From a virus, in IMG/VR virus record IMGVR_UViG_3300028800_000113, positions 1-55,323 of that record: a stretch of DNA of 55,323 nt. One strand, 5' to 3'. Below the pieces are notes generated by a model. The model did no database searches, was not told the origin of the DNA, and saw only the letters and a list, made by a program, of their open reading frames with translations. How positions within the stretch are numbered: position 1 is the first letter of the stretch; every line of letters begins with the position of its first letter. This document shows, one piece after another, positions 13,825 through 22,024 of the stretch. The position numbers and the translations under genes are program-made.

Positions 13825-16317
13825 CTACCGTTTCGGCGGCAAGTAATTGCCGGGCGAGTTCTGGCTAAGCTTCTGGACAGCGGCGACGGTCTTTTGCTGC
13901 GTGTCAGCCGCGCTCTGTGCGATCTGCTGACGCAACCGCGCCTCGACGTTCGGGTCGGCGTTGTTGAACACGTACTGCGGGGCGACGTTGACCACGGTCG
14001 GTTGGCTGCCGCTTGATGTGGCGACGCCGAGCTTGCCGTTCTTGGTGCGAGTAAGCGGCATGACCGCTTCCGGGCCAGCCTCGCCCATCAAACCAGCACC
14101 GTCCGCGAACTTCATCGGGCCGTTACCGGCGGAGAACAGCGTCGGGCTGCTGACGATCTGACCGGAATAGGCGCTGATACCGCGACCGGCGAACACATTG
14201 CCGTTGGCGGAAGCCCATTGAAAATTGCCAGCGTCACCGGTTGCGCCTTGGAAGCCGGTGCCGGAACCGCTGCCACCAATTCCGAGCAACCCAAGCAAGC
14301 CGCCGCCACCGCCGAAGGCTTTGCCCCACAGATTATCGATCGCCATGTTCATCAACTTGTCGGCGATCTTGTTCAGCGCATTGGAGCCGGCCGTCTCAAA
14401 CGCTTGCCACGCCGTCGCGCCCGCCTGCAGTTGGGTCCGCATGTCGGTCGCGAAGCCGTGCAGCGCGTCTTGGGCGGTGTTAGCCAGGCCGGCGAACGCA
14501 TTATTCAGACGGATCGCCTGCGCTTCCGAACTGGCCAATGCGGCAGGAACATCGTTTCCGTACAGACCCTTTAACTGCTGTGCGATCTGCACGTCTTCCG
14601 GCGTTAGAAACGCGGTCTGCCTGCCAAAATTGATGCTCGAATTGACGTTCGCACGCTCCGCTGCCTGCGCCTGCTTGCCCATTGCATCGGCAGACGCCAG
14701 CAAATCGGCGGTCTGCTGTTGCGTCAGAGGATGGCCAAGGCGGATGTTCTCGTAGACCTTGGCCATCACCGCGGCATACGAGGCTGCCTTACCCGTCGCC
14801 ATGTCGACCGTGGCGGCCTGGATGGTGTAGGAGTCGGCCGACTTGTCGATCGCCGTGATGCCGAGCTGCGTTTCGTAAGTGTATTTCTGGATCGCGGCGA
14901 CCTGCGCGCCAGTCAGTCCGGCGCCTTGCTGTTGCGCCTTGGCGACCTGGTCCATTTTCTGCGTGACCATGTCGGAGATGGTCGCGAGCGGGCCAAGCGC
15001 ACCAACGTAAAGGCCGATCTGCTGGATCGCCGCGTCGAGATTGACGGCGCTTACGGCGCGATTAAAATTATTGATCGCTTCCGTACTACCCTGCGTACCG
15101 AATGCGTTGTTCGCGTTTTCGGCATCAAGTTTCTTGAGGGACGCGGTTAGCTTGTCGGCAACCGTGGCACCGGAGCCGAGTGCGGAGACAAGCGCAGCGG
15201 CTTGAGCGGCGGTAACTTGCGCAGTAGGTCCAGGCGCAGGCGCATCCAATCCACTCGTAGCGGGCGGATACGCCGGCACCGGCCCGACCATGTCGTTGAT
15301 CTTCGACGCGGCGGTCGGCGCGTGGACGTTGTTCATGCCGGGGATTGCGCTCGCCATGCGGAAGGCGTTTGCAATCGCCGTAAAGACCCCGTTACCGGAC
15401 CACTCCTTCAGCGTGCGCGAAATATCGAGCAACGTATCGTAGAACTGCTTCTCATCCTCCAGCACTTCCGACGTAAATATCGACGCAAAGTTATTCTTGG
15501 CGAGAGTCGACGCTTCGTCGATTTCGATTTTCAAATCGTTCCATTGCTGGACCTGCTGCTGCGTCAGGATGTCAGCCTGATTAAGTCCATCCACCAGCCC
15601 ATTCATGCCGCCAGCCGTAGCGGTCGAGTCGAGCACGCGACCGACAGCAATGCCGTTGCGACCGCCGCTCGCCGAGCGGGCAATTATGTTTTTCTGTTCC
15701 TGGTCGGCGTTATGATATGCCTGCGCAAGCAAATTCCACGCAGTCGTCGTGTCCTTGGTCGCGGACAACTGACTGACAAGCGTCGGACTGATCTTGCTCA
15801 GTTCGGTGTAGAGCGGGCCGGTGCCCTGTCGCAACTGCTCAACCGACACGGTGAACATGTCCAGGCTTTGCGTCATCATCTCCGACGAAATGCCGACGCG
15901 GTCGCCTGCGATCTGCAACCCCTGCAGTTGCGTGGTCGTGATGCCGGCAGTATCGGCGATATTCGTCAGACTTTGGGCGAGTTCGCCCATCCGGTTAGCG
16001 GACTCGATCATCTTGTCGATCGCAACGACGATGGCACCGACACCGGCTGCGGCAGCAATTCCCTCCGGTCCCATGACCGTCAGCAGCGAACCCATGATGC
16101 CGAAGTTACTGGCCATGCCCGTGGCGCGCGCTTCCAATACGCCAAGGACTTCAGACATTTTGCCAAGGTCGCGCTCGGCAACACTCGACGCACTACCGCC
16201 CATCTTGGTCGCGGCGGACTCGGCCTTGCCTGCGGACGCGGCAAACTTATCCAAGTCAACCGTCGCCTTTTGGGCGCCGGATGAGTCGATGACGATTCCG
16301 AGTGTCGCGTCGCTCAT
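13825..16317 (-). CDS. Tail tape measure protein
   Basis: 830 aa, the longest helical protein in the tail module. It follows the chaperone frameshift pair and overlaps it by 4 nt (ATGA). The N-terminus (ATLGIVIDSSGAQKATVDLD) and a hydrophobic stretch (GPEGIAAAAGVGAIVVAIDK) are typical. Long Ala/Gln-rich helices and a Gly-rich break (GGGGGLLGLLGIGGSGSG) precede a C-terminus with GLMGEAGPEAVMPL, a hallmark of tape measures. At roughly 0.15 nm per residue it predicts a tail near 125 nm (estimate). Confidence 0.93.
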   Translation of the reverse strand: MSDATLGIVIDSSGAQKATVDLDKFAASAGKAESAATKMGGSASSVAERDLGKMSEVLGVLEARATGMASNFGIMGSLLTVMGPEGIAAAAGVGAIVVAIDKMIESANRMGELAQSLTNIADTAGITTTQLQGLQIAGDRVGISSEMMTQSLDMFTVSVEQLRQGTGPLYTELSKISPTLVSQLSATKDTTTAWNLLAQAYHNADQEQKNIIARSASGGRNGIAVGRVLDSTATAGGMNGLVDGLNQADILTQQQVQQWNDLKIEIDEASTLAKNNFASIFTSEVLEDEKQFYDTLLDISRTLKEWSGNGVFTAIANAFRMASAIPGMNNVHAPTAASKINDMVGPVPAYPPATSGLDAPAPGPTAQVTAAQAAALVSALGSGATVADKLTASLKKLDAENANNAFGTQGSTEAINNFNRAVSAVNLDAAIQQIGLYVGALGPLATISDMVTQKMDQVAKAQQQGAGLTGAQVAAIQKYTYETQLGITAIDKSADSYTIQAATVDMATGKAASYAAVMAKVYENIRLGHPLTQQQTADLLASADAMGKQAQAAERANVNSSINFGRQTAFLTPEDVQIAQQLKGLYGNDVPAALASSEAQAIRLNNAFAGLANTAQDALHGFATDMRTQLQAGATAWQAFETAGSNALNKIADKLMNMAIDNLWGKAFGGGGGLLGLLGIGGSGSGTGFQGATGDAGNFQWASANGNVFAGRGISAYSGQIVSSPTLFSAGNGPMKFADGAGLMGEAGPEAVMPLTRTKNGKLGVATSSGSQPTVVNVAPQYVFNNADPNVEARLRQQIAQSAADTQQKTVAAVQKLSQNSPGNYLPPKR

Positions 16318-16637
16318 GTGCGGCTAAACATCGACCTGAAAAGCGCGGGGGTGATTGGTTCGGGCGTCGGTTCTGGCGGACTGTTCAACATATCCAGCCG
16401 CTTGCTCTCCATGAGGTCGAGCAAGTCCAGTTCCCATGTGGCAAGCCGCTCGTTTCTCAGGCGGCACCAGGCGTCGATTTCGGTGTGGCTTATAGGAAGC
16501 GCGGAGTAGCCGTTGCCGGAACGGCCGCGACGTTCAATTTGCCAGAACGCTCGCCATACCCTCTCGGCCGCTGCGGGTATCCGCGAATGCCGTTGCTCTA
16601 TTGCTCGGCAGAGGGCGCGACCGAGCCTTTGGTAAAA
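16314..16637 (-). CDS. Tail assembly chaperone frameshift extension (gpT-like part of gpGT)
   Basis: This open frame has no start codon of its own and is in the -1 frame relative to the upstream chaperone. It encodes ERVWRAFWQIERRGRSGNGY and LATWELDLLDLMESKRLDM and ends 2 nt into the tape measure start. A run of four T (16637-16634, GCT-TTT-ACC) lets tRNA-Phe re-pair on UUU after a -1 slip, and the -1 frame is open from there. As in lambda G/GT, a minority of ribosomes would make the fused chaperone. No canonical XXXYYYZ heptamer is present, so the slip site is tentative. Confidence 0.75.
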   Translation of the reverse strand, partial: FYQRLGRALCRAIEQRHSRIPAAAERVWRAFWQIERRGRSGNGYSALPISHTEIDAWCRLRNERLATWELDLLDLMESKRLDMLNSPPEPTPEPITPALFRSMFSRT

Positions 16638-17014
16638 GCCGCGCGGTTCTCGGCCTTGGCACGCACCTGTTCCAGAATGAACGGGTATGCCTTGTAGACG
16701 GCGGCGACGTTATCGACCGTGCACTCCTTTTCCTCGCCACCGAACTTGGGGTTCGGCGTCCACGAAATCGTGGCGCGCGAGAGAACGGTGACGATGTTCT
16801 TTTCAATGTCCGCGGCGCTCATGGGCGCGGCATCTTCGGCGGCGAGGCGGGCGTTGGTGATGTCGCGATATGCCGCTTTCTGCCGATCGCTGTCTGGACC
16901 GGCAACCCGGATCGTAAACCCGAGCGGGGTGCGACGATCCGGGCCTTTGATGTCGATATCGATTCCGGCTTCCTGCGTGGACGCGAGCGTATCAAACTCG
17001 GAGAGATCAACCAA
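16598..17014 (-). CDS. Tail assembly chaperone (gpG-like)
   Basis: 138 aa starting at TTG 17014 behind AGGTG. The sequence (DIDIKGPDRRTPLGFTIRVA, then DRQKAAYRDITNARLAAEDA) is typical of siphophage tail assembly chaperones that bind the tape measure before tube assembly. It lies between the tail tube region and the tape measure, where such genes always lie. Confidence 0.85.
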   Translation of the reverse strand: MVDLSEFDTLASTQEAGIDIDIKGPDRRTPLGFTIRVAGPDSDRQKAAYRDITNARLAAEDAAPMSAADIEKNIVTVLSRATISWTPNPKFGGEEKECTVDNVAAVYKAYPFILEQVRAKAENRAAFTKGSVAPSAEQ

Positions 17015-17029
17015 ACAACACCTGTGGGG

Positions 17030-17437
17030 TTAGAGCGTGACGCCGGTGTCCTGGATCGAGACGTGCAGGAGCGTGGTCGACTTCGCGATGCCGACCTGGA
17101 TCTTCTGCATCCCGGTCACGACGTCCGCCTCGGGACAAATTGCGCCGGGCGTGCCGGACAGGAAGTAGGGGACGCCGGCGGTCAGCGTGCCGCCGATGGT
17201 CGTGTCACCGCCCTTGACCACGGCGATGGGCTGACCGGAACTGGCGGAGTTGAGCGCGAAGCCGTCGACCTGGCGCGTGCCGGTGCCGTTCGAGTCGGAC
17301 AGTTTGTAGGTGCTCGTCGCGGCGTCCTTGTAGACGGCCTGACCCTGCGTGATGGTGGCGCCGGCGACACCGGAGCGATCGACGTTCGCTCCGGTGCCCG
17401 CTGCTACGTTCGCGGCAGTGATTGCGATGTCCGCCAT
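17030..17437 (-). CDS. Structural protein, capsid/tail decoration-like (135 aa)
   Basis: ATG 17437 begins 3 nt after the tail tube stop. Contains ITAANVAAGTGANVDRSG and GTLTAGVPYFLSGTPGAICP, patterns shared with DUF2190-like small beta decoration proteins. Located between tail tube and chaperone genes, so it may decorate the tail rather than the head. Virion structural, exact role unknown. Confidence 0.65.
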   Translation of the reverse strand: MADIAITAANVAAGTGANVDRSGVAGATITQGQAVYKDAATSTYKLSDSNGTGTRQVDGFALNSASSGQPIAVVKGGDTTIGGTLTAGVPYFLSGTPGAICPEADVVTGMQKIQVGIAKSTTLLHVSIQDTGVTL

Positions 17438-17439
17438 GG

Positions 17440-17913
17440 TTACGCCGCCGCCAGTTCTGCGATGTTGCTGTTGATCTCGACGGTGCTGTTGATGTTGCGC
17501 ACCGTGTTCGGGCCGCCGCCGTTGTGGGTGTAGTCGGTCACGAGGCCGACGAAGAAATGCGTGGTGCCGTTGGTGCCCTGCGAGTCGTCCCACACGACCT
17601 TGAACGCGTAGTTGTCCTTGGCGTCACGCGCCGCCTTGAGCGCCGCCTGACCGGCATCGCCATTGACGAACGAAAACACGTTCTTCATCTGGCCGGCGTT
17701 CTTCGTGCCCTTCTGCTTCAGGTCACGATCGCGATTGATGAGCGCCGTGGTGATGAGGTTCGCGGTATCGCCGAACGGGCCACAGGTTTCCCAACCGTCG
17801 ACCTCGACCCAACTCTGTCCGTTGAAGTCGGCGACAGCGAAATCGGCAGACTGCGTGGCCTTCACGCCGCCGATGTAGATTTTCGCCCCTGCGACGGGGA
17901 AAAGATCGGACAT
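17440..17913 (-). CDS. Major tail tube protein
   Basis: 157 aa from ATG 17913 with GGAG 6 nt ahead (an in-frame TTG at 17919 is less likely). FPVAGAKIYIGGVKATQSAD and TALINRDRDLKQKGTKNAGQ are typical of long-tail tube subunits; it is beta-rich throughout. The product polymerises around the tape measure. It has its own promoter at 17964-17992, consistent with high demand. Confidence 0.85.
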   Translation of the reverse strand: MSDLFPVAGAKIYIGGVKATQSADFAVADFNGQSWVEVDGWETCGPFGDTANLITTALINRDRDLKQKGTKNAGQMKNVFSFVNGDAGQAALKAARDAKDNYAFKVVWDDSQGTNGTTHFFVGLVTDYTHNGGGPNTVRNINSTVEINSNIAELAAA

Positions 17914-17960
17914 ATTCAACTCCGTCTAAGGGATCGCGCGCCATCACGGCGGGCTATGGG

Positions 17961-17988
17961 TTGACAATACACCATCCCGAGGCATAAT
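17961..17988 (+). promoter_or_regulatory. Plus-strand arm of an interlocked divergent promoter
   Basis: -35 TTGACA (17961-17966), 16-nt spacer starting ATACACC, -10 CATAAT (17983-17988). Drives the secreted moron at 18034. Its -35 overlaps the -10 of the minus-strand promoter and its -10 overlaps the minus-strand -35. Confidence 0.8.
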
Positions 17989-17992
17989 GCAA
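17964..17992 (-). promoter_or_regulatory. Minus-strand arm of an interlocked divergent promoter
   Basis: -35 TTGCAT (17992-17987), 17-nt spacer ending GGTG, -10 TATTGT (17969-17964). Drives the tail tube gene. The two arms share the same roughly 30 bp, so RNA polymerase cannot occupy both at once. Confidence 0.72.
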
Positions 17993-18033
17993 GGGGGCTT
18001 GCCGCGCGCCCGGAAAATGGCCATAATGGGGGT

Positions 18034-18330
18034 ATGAAACGGTTTATTATCCTCTTGTGTCTGCTGAGCGCGCCGGCGTGGGCCGATGACCGGTCAACCT
18101 GCCTCATGGCTGCGGCGGCGCACCTTCCGGCGGTGCCGGGGCTTCAGATCACGTCCTCGCAGGCGCAAGAGCTGACCGTTCGGCCGCAGGATAAGAAAAC
18201 CATCCGGTCGCAGTTCATCGTGACGATTGATTTCACCGCCGCGGCGCAGACCATGCAGTCGCAGTCGCTATGCACCCTCGCAGCGTGGGGCGTTCAGCGC
18301 CCCTTTATCGAGCCGTGGCCGCGCAGTTAG
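18034..18330 (+). CDS. Secreted small protein, moron (98 aa)
   Basis: Classic Sec signal peptide MKRFIILLCLLSAPAWADD with an AWA|D cleavage site. The mature part of about 81 residues has a Cys near each end (STCLMAAAAHLPAV and QSLCTLAAWG), which could form one disulfide. RBS GGGG before ATG. It is the only plus-strand gene inside the head/tail operon and has its own promoter and a 4-nt convergent overlap with the tail terminator gene. Such a periplasmic phage protein could act in superinfection exclusion or host-envelope alteration; the family is not recognised. Confidence 0.82.
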   Translation: MKRFIILLCLLSAPAWADDRSTCLMAAAAHLPAVPGLQITSSQAQELTVRPQDKKTIRSQFIVTIDFTAAAQTMQSQSLCTLAAWGVQRPFIEPWPRS

Positions 18331-18746
18331 GGATACACCTTCCACGGGATGACCACGGGGATCTCGTCATACGCACCGGACACGATGTCACCTTGAACCA
18401 TCGGCTCGTCGACGATGCGGAATTCGATTCCGGAGTAGGTCCACTTGGTGCCGAAGGCAAACGCGTTGCGGATGCTGTTGGCGAGGTCGGACGCGGCGCC
18501 AATGCCTTGGCCAATGGGCCAGCAAACCGTGGCGAGCAGAATGCCCATGCGGATCGGCTCGTGGCCGCCGCTGAGTCGACCCGAGACTGGCTGGTTCTTA
18601 GCCACCACGAGGCGGACGTAAGGATGTGTGCTGTCAGGCGTGAACGTCGTGTTCGGATACGATACCTGAGTGCCGCTCGGCAACGTGACCGTGCCGAACT
18701 GCGTAATCAGGCCGTCAACGATCTTGCCCTCAATGGACGTGCTCAT
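18327..18746 (-). CDS. Tail terminator-like protein (DUF4128)
   Basis: 139 aa. HPYVRLVVAKNQPVSGRLSG and RMGILLATVCWPIGQGIGAA match the DUF4128 family, found in the tail-terminator slot (gpU-like) between tail completion and tube genes of siphophages. It caps the tail tube during assembly. ATG at 18746, just after the 53-aa gene's stop. Confidence 0.82.
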   Translation of the reverse strand: MSTSIEGKIVDGLITQFGTVTLPSGTQVSYPNTTFTPDSTHPYVRLVVAKNQPVSGRLSGGHEPIRMGILLATVCWPIGQGIGAASDLANSIRNAFAFGTKWTYSGIEFRIVDEPMVQGDIVSGAYDEIPVVIPWKVYP

Positions 18747-18748
18747 TG

Positions 18749-18910
18749 CTAAGTGACCTCGATATTTTCAACCGAATTCAAAAGTCGCTGGAGACGTTGG
18801 GCGACGAGCGAGCGTTGACCGGGTTCGGGCAGACCACCGTCGATGCGGCTCGGCTGACCTTGGTCGCGCTCCAGATCGCGCTCGTCGCTAAGATGCAGAA
18901 CCGCCCGCAC
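18749..18910 (-). CDS. Small hypothetical protein (53 aa)
   Basis: GTG start at 18910, with GGAGGAGG about 12 nt upstream, overlapping the tail completion gene by 23 nt in another frame. Charged N-terminus (HLSDERDLERDQGQPSRIDG) then a helix (LVAQRLQRLLNSVENIEV). It fills the otherwise empty gap between two structural genes. Function unknown. Confidence 0.6.
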   Translation of the reverse strand: MRAVLHLSDERDLERDQGQPSRIDGGLPEPGQRSLVAQRLQRLLNSVENIEVT

Positions 18911-19346
18911 GCTGGAGCAATTCCTCCTCCGCCTTCTTGACGATTTCCGGCCACCGTTGCGCGGCGAGCGTCACGAAAAGGCGAGCGGGCGTTTTCGAAG
19001 TCCCCATCTCAACATAATTCGCGTAATTCGCCACATAGCCGCAGTAGACTTTGCCACCAAGCGGCGTGCCATTGATGACCAGGTTCACGGTATCTGCGCT
19101 GTATGCGAAGGAACCCGCCGCGGCGTTCGCTGGTTTCGGGTCGCGCATGGTCGGCATCGAATCGTTCGACGCCATGAGCGATGCGCGCAAAAAGCCGGTG
19201 TCGACCGGCATGTTGCCGCCCTCGGCGCGCGTCTTCTGCATCTCCTCGACGACAGTCTGCGCGGCTTGGTGGAAAACAGCCTCCGCCGCCGCCTTCGAAT
19301 TGGCGACCCACGCCGATACCTGTGCGGAGAAGTTACTGTCCGCCAC
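18888..19346 (-). CDS. Tail completion protein, HK97 gp10-like
   Basis: 152 aa. MPVDTGFLRASLMASND followed by GYVANYANYVEMGTSKTPAR is the classic HK97-gp10 family signature (DTGxLRxS ... YAxxxExGT). It joins the head-to-tail interface. Overlaps the gpF-like gene by 14 nt. Confidence 0.9.
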   Translation of the reverse strand: MADSNFSAQVSAWVANSKAAAEAVFHQAAQTVVEEMQKTRAEGGNMPVDTGFLRASLMASNDSMPTMRDPKPANAAAGSFAYSADTVNLVINGTPLGGKVYCGYVANYANYVEMGTSKTPARLFVTLAAQRWPEIVKKAEEELLQRAGGSAS

Positions 19347-20388
19347 CGTCTACCGCCTCCGCCTTGAACTGATTCACAGCCTTGCCGATGAAGTCGATTT
19401 TCACACGCTCATAACAGCGGCAGTTTATTTGTGACGGGTACGGGGCATGCATCTGCGGCCCGAACGGCGTGGCAAATGGCTCGTTCCACTTGCGGCCGTC
19501 GGAGTTCATCCCCGGCACTGCGCGATGCGTCGGCCGCACCCGATCATCGCCGGCCGTCACCGGGAATCGGGTAATCAGTTCGACGTCGACTTTCCCGTCG
19601 TCGATCGCCTGCTGGTACGCCTCCGTCTGCGCGGCACCAAGCGCCTGCATCGTTTCGGTGCGGGCGATGTTGTCACCGCGCCATTTCAAAGCACGGTTAG
19701 CAAACGACACGCCGGCCTTGACCTGCATGTCCGCCGGAACGGCCGTGCCATCCTCGATAGCTTTCAGAACAACGCGGTCGAACCGCTTGTCGCGCAGCCC
19801 GTAATCGAGCGCCGCGCGCAGGTCAGCCGGATCAGTCGACGCCAGTTTGGCCTTGTAGTTTTCCAGCCACTGAATCTGGTTTGAGTGCAGCCCGATGATG
19901 CCGCCGATGCGCTGGCGCGTTACGGGGTCAATGCGGCCGATAAGATCGAGCGCAGTCGTCCGCGGGTTACTGCCGGCCACAAGGCCCTGTTCCAAAGCAC
20001 CGCGAATGGCAACGCGCTGGTCGTCAACAATCTCGGTGATGAGGTTGCCGGATAGGTCGCGAATGATCTGCTCGGCGCGCGGGTTGCGAACGTCGAACAG
20101 GACGTGCAGCGCGTAGCCGGCGGCTTGGTCAATCGCCGGCGCCGCGGCGGCCACCGCAAGCCCGCCCGTATTGAAAATCTGTTGGTGGACGAGCGCCAAC
20201 GCCGAAAAGTTTGCCGGTTCGAGGCCGACCAAGCGCAGCGCGCCGGGCACGTCGCCATTTTCCAGCAGACGCACGAGCGCGTTGATGTCGATCCGCTTTA
20301 TCTTGTCCTTGATCGCGCTTAGGAACGCCGCTTTCATCTGCGGCTCCCATGTGTCGGCGAGGCGTTCGAGGTCGAGTGTGCCCGCCAT
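19333..20388 (-). CDS. Head morphogenesis / minor capsid protein, Mu gpF-like
   Basis: 351 aa. The C-terminal third carries the phage Mu F/SPP1 gp7 signature: NIARTETMQALGAAQTEAY, DDRVRPTHRAVPGM and YPSQINCRCY. The N-terminal two thirds are helical. Such proteins are injected or portal-associated head components. Unusually it lies far downstream of the portal gene, after the connectors. Confidence 0.88.
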   Translation of the reverse strand: MAGTLDLERLADTWEPQMKAAFLSAIKDKIKRIDINALVRLLENGDVPGALRLVGLEPANFSALALVHQQIFNTGGLAVAAAAPAIDQAAGYALHVLFDVRNPRAEQIIRDLSGNLITEIVDDQRVAIRGALEQGLVAGSNPRTTALDLIGRIDPVTRQRIGGIIGLHSNQIQWLENYKAKLASTDPADLRAALDYGLRDKRFDRVVLKAIEDGTAVPADMQVKAGVSFANRALKWRGDNIARTETMQALGAAQTEAYQQAIDDGKVDVELITRFPVTAGDDRVRPTHRAVPGMNSDGRKWNEPFATPFGPQMHAPYPSQINCRCYERVKIDFIGKAVNQFKAEAVDGGGQ

Positions 20389-20391
20389 AGC

Positions 20392-20742
20392 CTAGCCGCC
20401 GACGAGGCCAAGCAACTCGGCCAATAACGCGTCGTATGCCTCTGCGGACAGCGTGAGTTTCGTACTCGCGCCCGCTTTGACGTGACTACAATCGCGCGGA
20501 GCGTCCTGCATCGACCCTTTTTGCGGAGCCATGTTGCAATAGTTGTTGCAGTGATCGTCGCCCGGAGTACAGCGCCCCGGCTGTCCCTTGTCGCGCGCGT
20601 AGCCGCAAATATATCTGCCTGCCACAGTTTCCGGATTTCCACGCAGATAGACAGAAACGGTTCCGTCATCCTCCCGCGTGAAATTGATGTATCCGGGGTA
20701 CAACGGGTCACCGTTCGTGTGGGCTGAAATCAGTGTGGACAT
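20392..20742 (-). CDS. Hypothetical protein with Cys-rich centre (116 aa)
   Basis: YPGYINFTREDDGTVSVYLR at the N-terminus, then Cys residues in ICGY, GRCTPGDDHCNNYCNM and RDCSH, suggesting metal binding, then a helical C-terminus (SAEAYDALLAELLGLVGG). Sits between connector and gpF-like genes and overlaps the 57-aa gene by 13 nt. Family not recognised. Confidence 0.7.
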   Translation of the reverse strand: MSTLISAHTNGDPLYPGYINFTREDDGTVSVYLRGNPETVAGRYICGYARDKGQPGRCTPGDDHCNNYCNMAPQKGSMQDAPRDCSHVKAGASTKLTLSAEAYDALLAELLGLVGG

Positions 20743-20903
20743 CGGATGTTCCGATAATGTTTGAGAATGCGACGACGCCTCTCGTTGTTTGACAGGTTCA
20801 GGTCGTCAAACTCGCGCTGACGAGCGATAGCGTCGTCTGAAAGCACTAAACCTTCGACGGCGCATATCGCGGCAAACGCCTTTCTGCCTATTGCGATGGG
20901 CAT
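20730..20903 (-). CDS. Small hypothetical protein (57 aa)
   Basis: ATG overlaps the stop of the head-closure gene (TAATG). N-terminal mixed segment (MPIAIGRKAFAAICAVEG), then a charged, basic helix (NNERRRRILKHYRNIRC). Co-translated with the neighbouring head genes. Function unknown. Confidence 0.7.
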   Translation of the reverse strand: MPIAIGRKAFAAICAVEGLVLSDDAIARQREFDDLNLSNNERRRRILKHYRNIRCPH

Positions 20904-21274
20904 TACACCGTCCTCGCCTGAATCTCGTACATGACCACGGTGCCGGCCGGTTTCAGCGGATTCACGTTGACAATGTTCAAGGTCGCGCCGTCCGGCGTCA
21001 CGAGCGTATCGGTGACGCCTGGCACCACGGCAACACCCGGTGCCACGAGCACCTTTTTGTCCGTGGCGAGGATGACAGTACCGTTGACGTCCTTTTGGGC
21101 GTAGTCGGTCACCACCATCGTCGCGGGATAGTCGGTCGTGGTCGTGGTGCCCGACGAAGGATCCCACGCATTGCCGCCGGTCGTTGCCGAGCGGCGAATG
21201 GCGCCGACAGCCCCAAACCTGCCAATGAGGCGCGTGGCGGTCGCGGCGGACTTCGTGTAGTCGAAACTAGACAC
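20903..21274 (-). CDS. Head-closure / head-tail joining protein
   Basis: 123 aa, beta-rich (DYPATMVVTDYAQKDVNGTV, VTPDGATLNIVNVNPLKPAG). It follows the DnaT-like adaptor and precedes tail completion genes, the slot of head-closure stoppers. PLKPAGTVVMYEIQARTV at the C-terminus is typical of this group. Confidence 0.75.
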   Translation of the reverse strand: MSSFDYTKSAATATRLIGRFGAVGAIRRSATTGGNAWDPSSGTTTTTDYPATMVVTDYAQKDVNGTVILATDKKVLVAPGVAVVPGVTDTLVTPDGATLNIVNVNPLKPAGTVVMYEIQARTV

Positions 21275-21800
21275 GGATCGCTTCGCCGGTCAGTCGGTTG
21301 GGCAGGCCCTTTGACGACAGGAACGGCCATAGCAAGTCTTGCACCACGGCGAGCACCGGTCGGTAATCCGAGGGGTCAGTGAACAACAGCGCATATTCGA
21401 CACGAATGGGGCCGATGGCCTCACTATTGACGATGTCGGACTGCGTGACGACCGGACTCATGGCGAACGGCGTTGCCGCTTCCACGAGCGCAACCTCGCA
21501 GCAAGCATATTGATACTCGTAGGGGATTTCGTTGGGGAGAACAGGCCAGCCTTCGCGATCCGTCACGGCATACCGCGGAAACGGCATGGTCTGGAGCCGG
21601 CGGTTAACCTTCTGGCCGTCATAAACGAAAGCATCGACCAGAAACCGGCTGGCGCGGACAATCGCTTCACTTAGCTGATCGTCAGAATATGTGGAGATAT
21701 CCTTGCCGCGGTCGCTGCAATACGTTTTCAGGAACGCCAACGACACGATGGCGTTGGCGGTGCTCATACCCGTGCCGTCTTCAACGACTAGCGTCACCAT
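21267..21800 (-). CDS. Head-tail connector, DnaT-like adaptor family
   Basis: 177 aa. Motifs VEDGTGMSTANAIVSLAFLK and AIVRASRFLVDAFVYDGQKV ... QTMPFPRYAVTDREGWPV match phage proteins labelled DnaT-like ssDNA-binding, which act as head-tail adaptors (HK97 gp6-like). The start overlaps the 50-aa gene by 20 nt. Confidence 0.82.
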   Translation of the reverse strand: MVTLVVEDGTGMSTANAIVSLAFLKTYCSDRGKDISTYSDDQLSEAIVRASRFLVDAFVYDGQKVNRRLQTMPFPRYAVTDREGWPVLPNEIPYEYQYACCEVALVEAATPFAMSPVVTQSDIVNSEAIGPIRVEYALLFTDPSDYRPVLAVVQDLLWPFLSSKGLPNRLTGEAIRV

Positions 21801-21933
21801 GTCGAATCCACTTGGCTAGTTCTTTCGCCTGCGCGGCGTCGGCGACCTGCGCACACCGCTCGCGCTCCTCCAGTATCGCGTCCCGAATCAATTGCTTGAG
21901 TTCCGCCAGGAGTTGTTCGCGCTCTGGCGACAT
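21781..21933 (-). CDS. Small coiled-coil protein (50 aa)
   Basis: ATG 21933 (GTG 21939 possible). MSPEREQLLAELKQLIRDAI is the start of a single long amphipathic helix continuing to KELAKWIRHG. It follows a promoter and a terminator-like hairpin and overlaps the adaptor gene by 20 nt. No clear Shine-Dalgarno. Function unknown. Confidence 0.65.
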   Translation of the reverse strand: MSPEREQLLAELKQLIRDAILEERERCAQVADAAQAKELAKWIRHGDASR

Positions 21934-21945
21934 GGGCACTGCAAT

Positions 21946-21990
21946 ACAAAAGCGCCCCGGCGGTTACAGACGCAACGTGACCGCCGGGGC
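21946..21990 (-). terminator. Intrinsic terminator or attenuator
   Basis: Perfect 11-bp stem (21980-21990 with 21954-21964), 15-nt loop, then GC and TTTT in the minus direction (21951-21946). It lies about 30 nt downstream of the 22025-22052 promoter's start site and just before the 50-aa gene, so it could attenuate that promoter as well as stop upstream read-through. Confidence 0.75.
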
Positions 21991-22024
21991 AGAGGTGGCA
22001 GGGAGGGAAGCAACGAACAAGAGC

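Noticed and set aside
16534-16806. 90-codon frame in the third phase of the chaperone region
   Set aside because: Arg/Ser-rich shadow; the -1 frame gives a proper chaperone T sequence instead.
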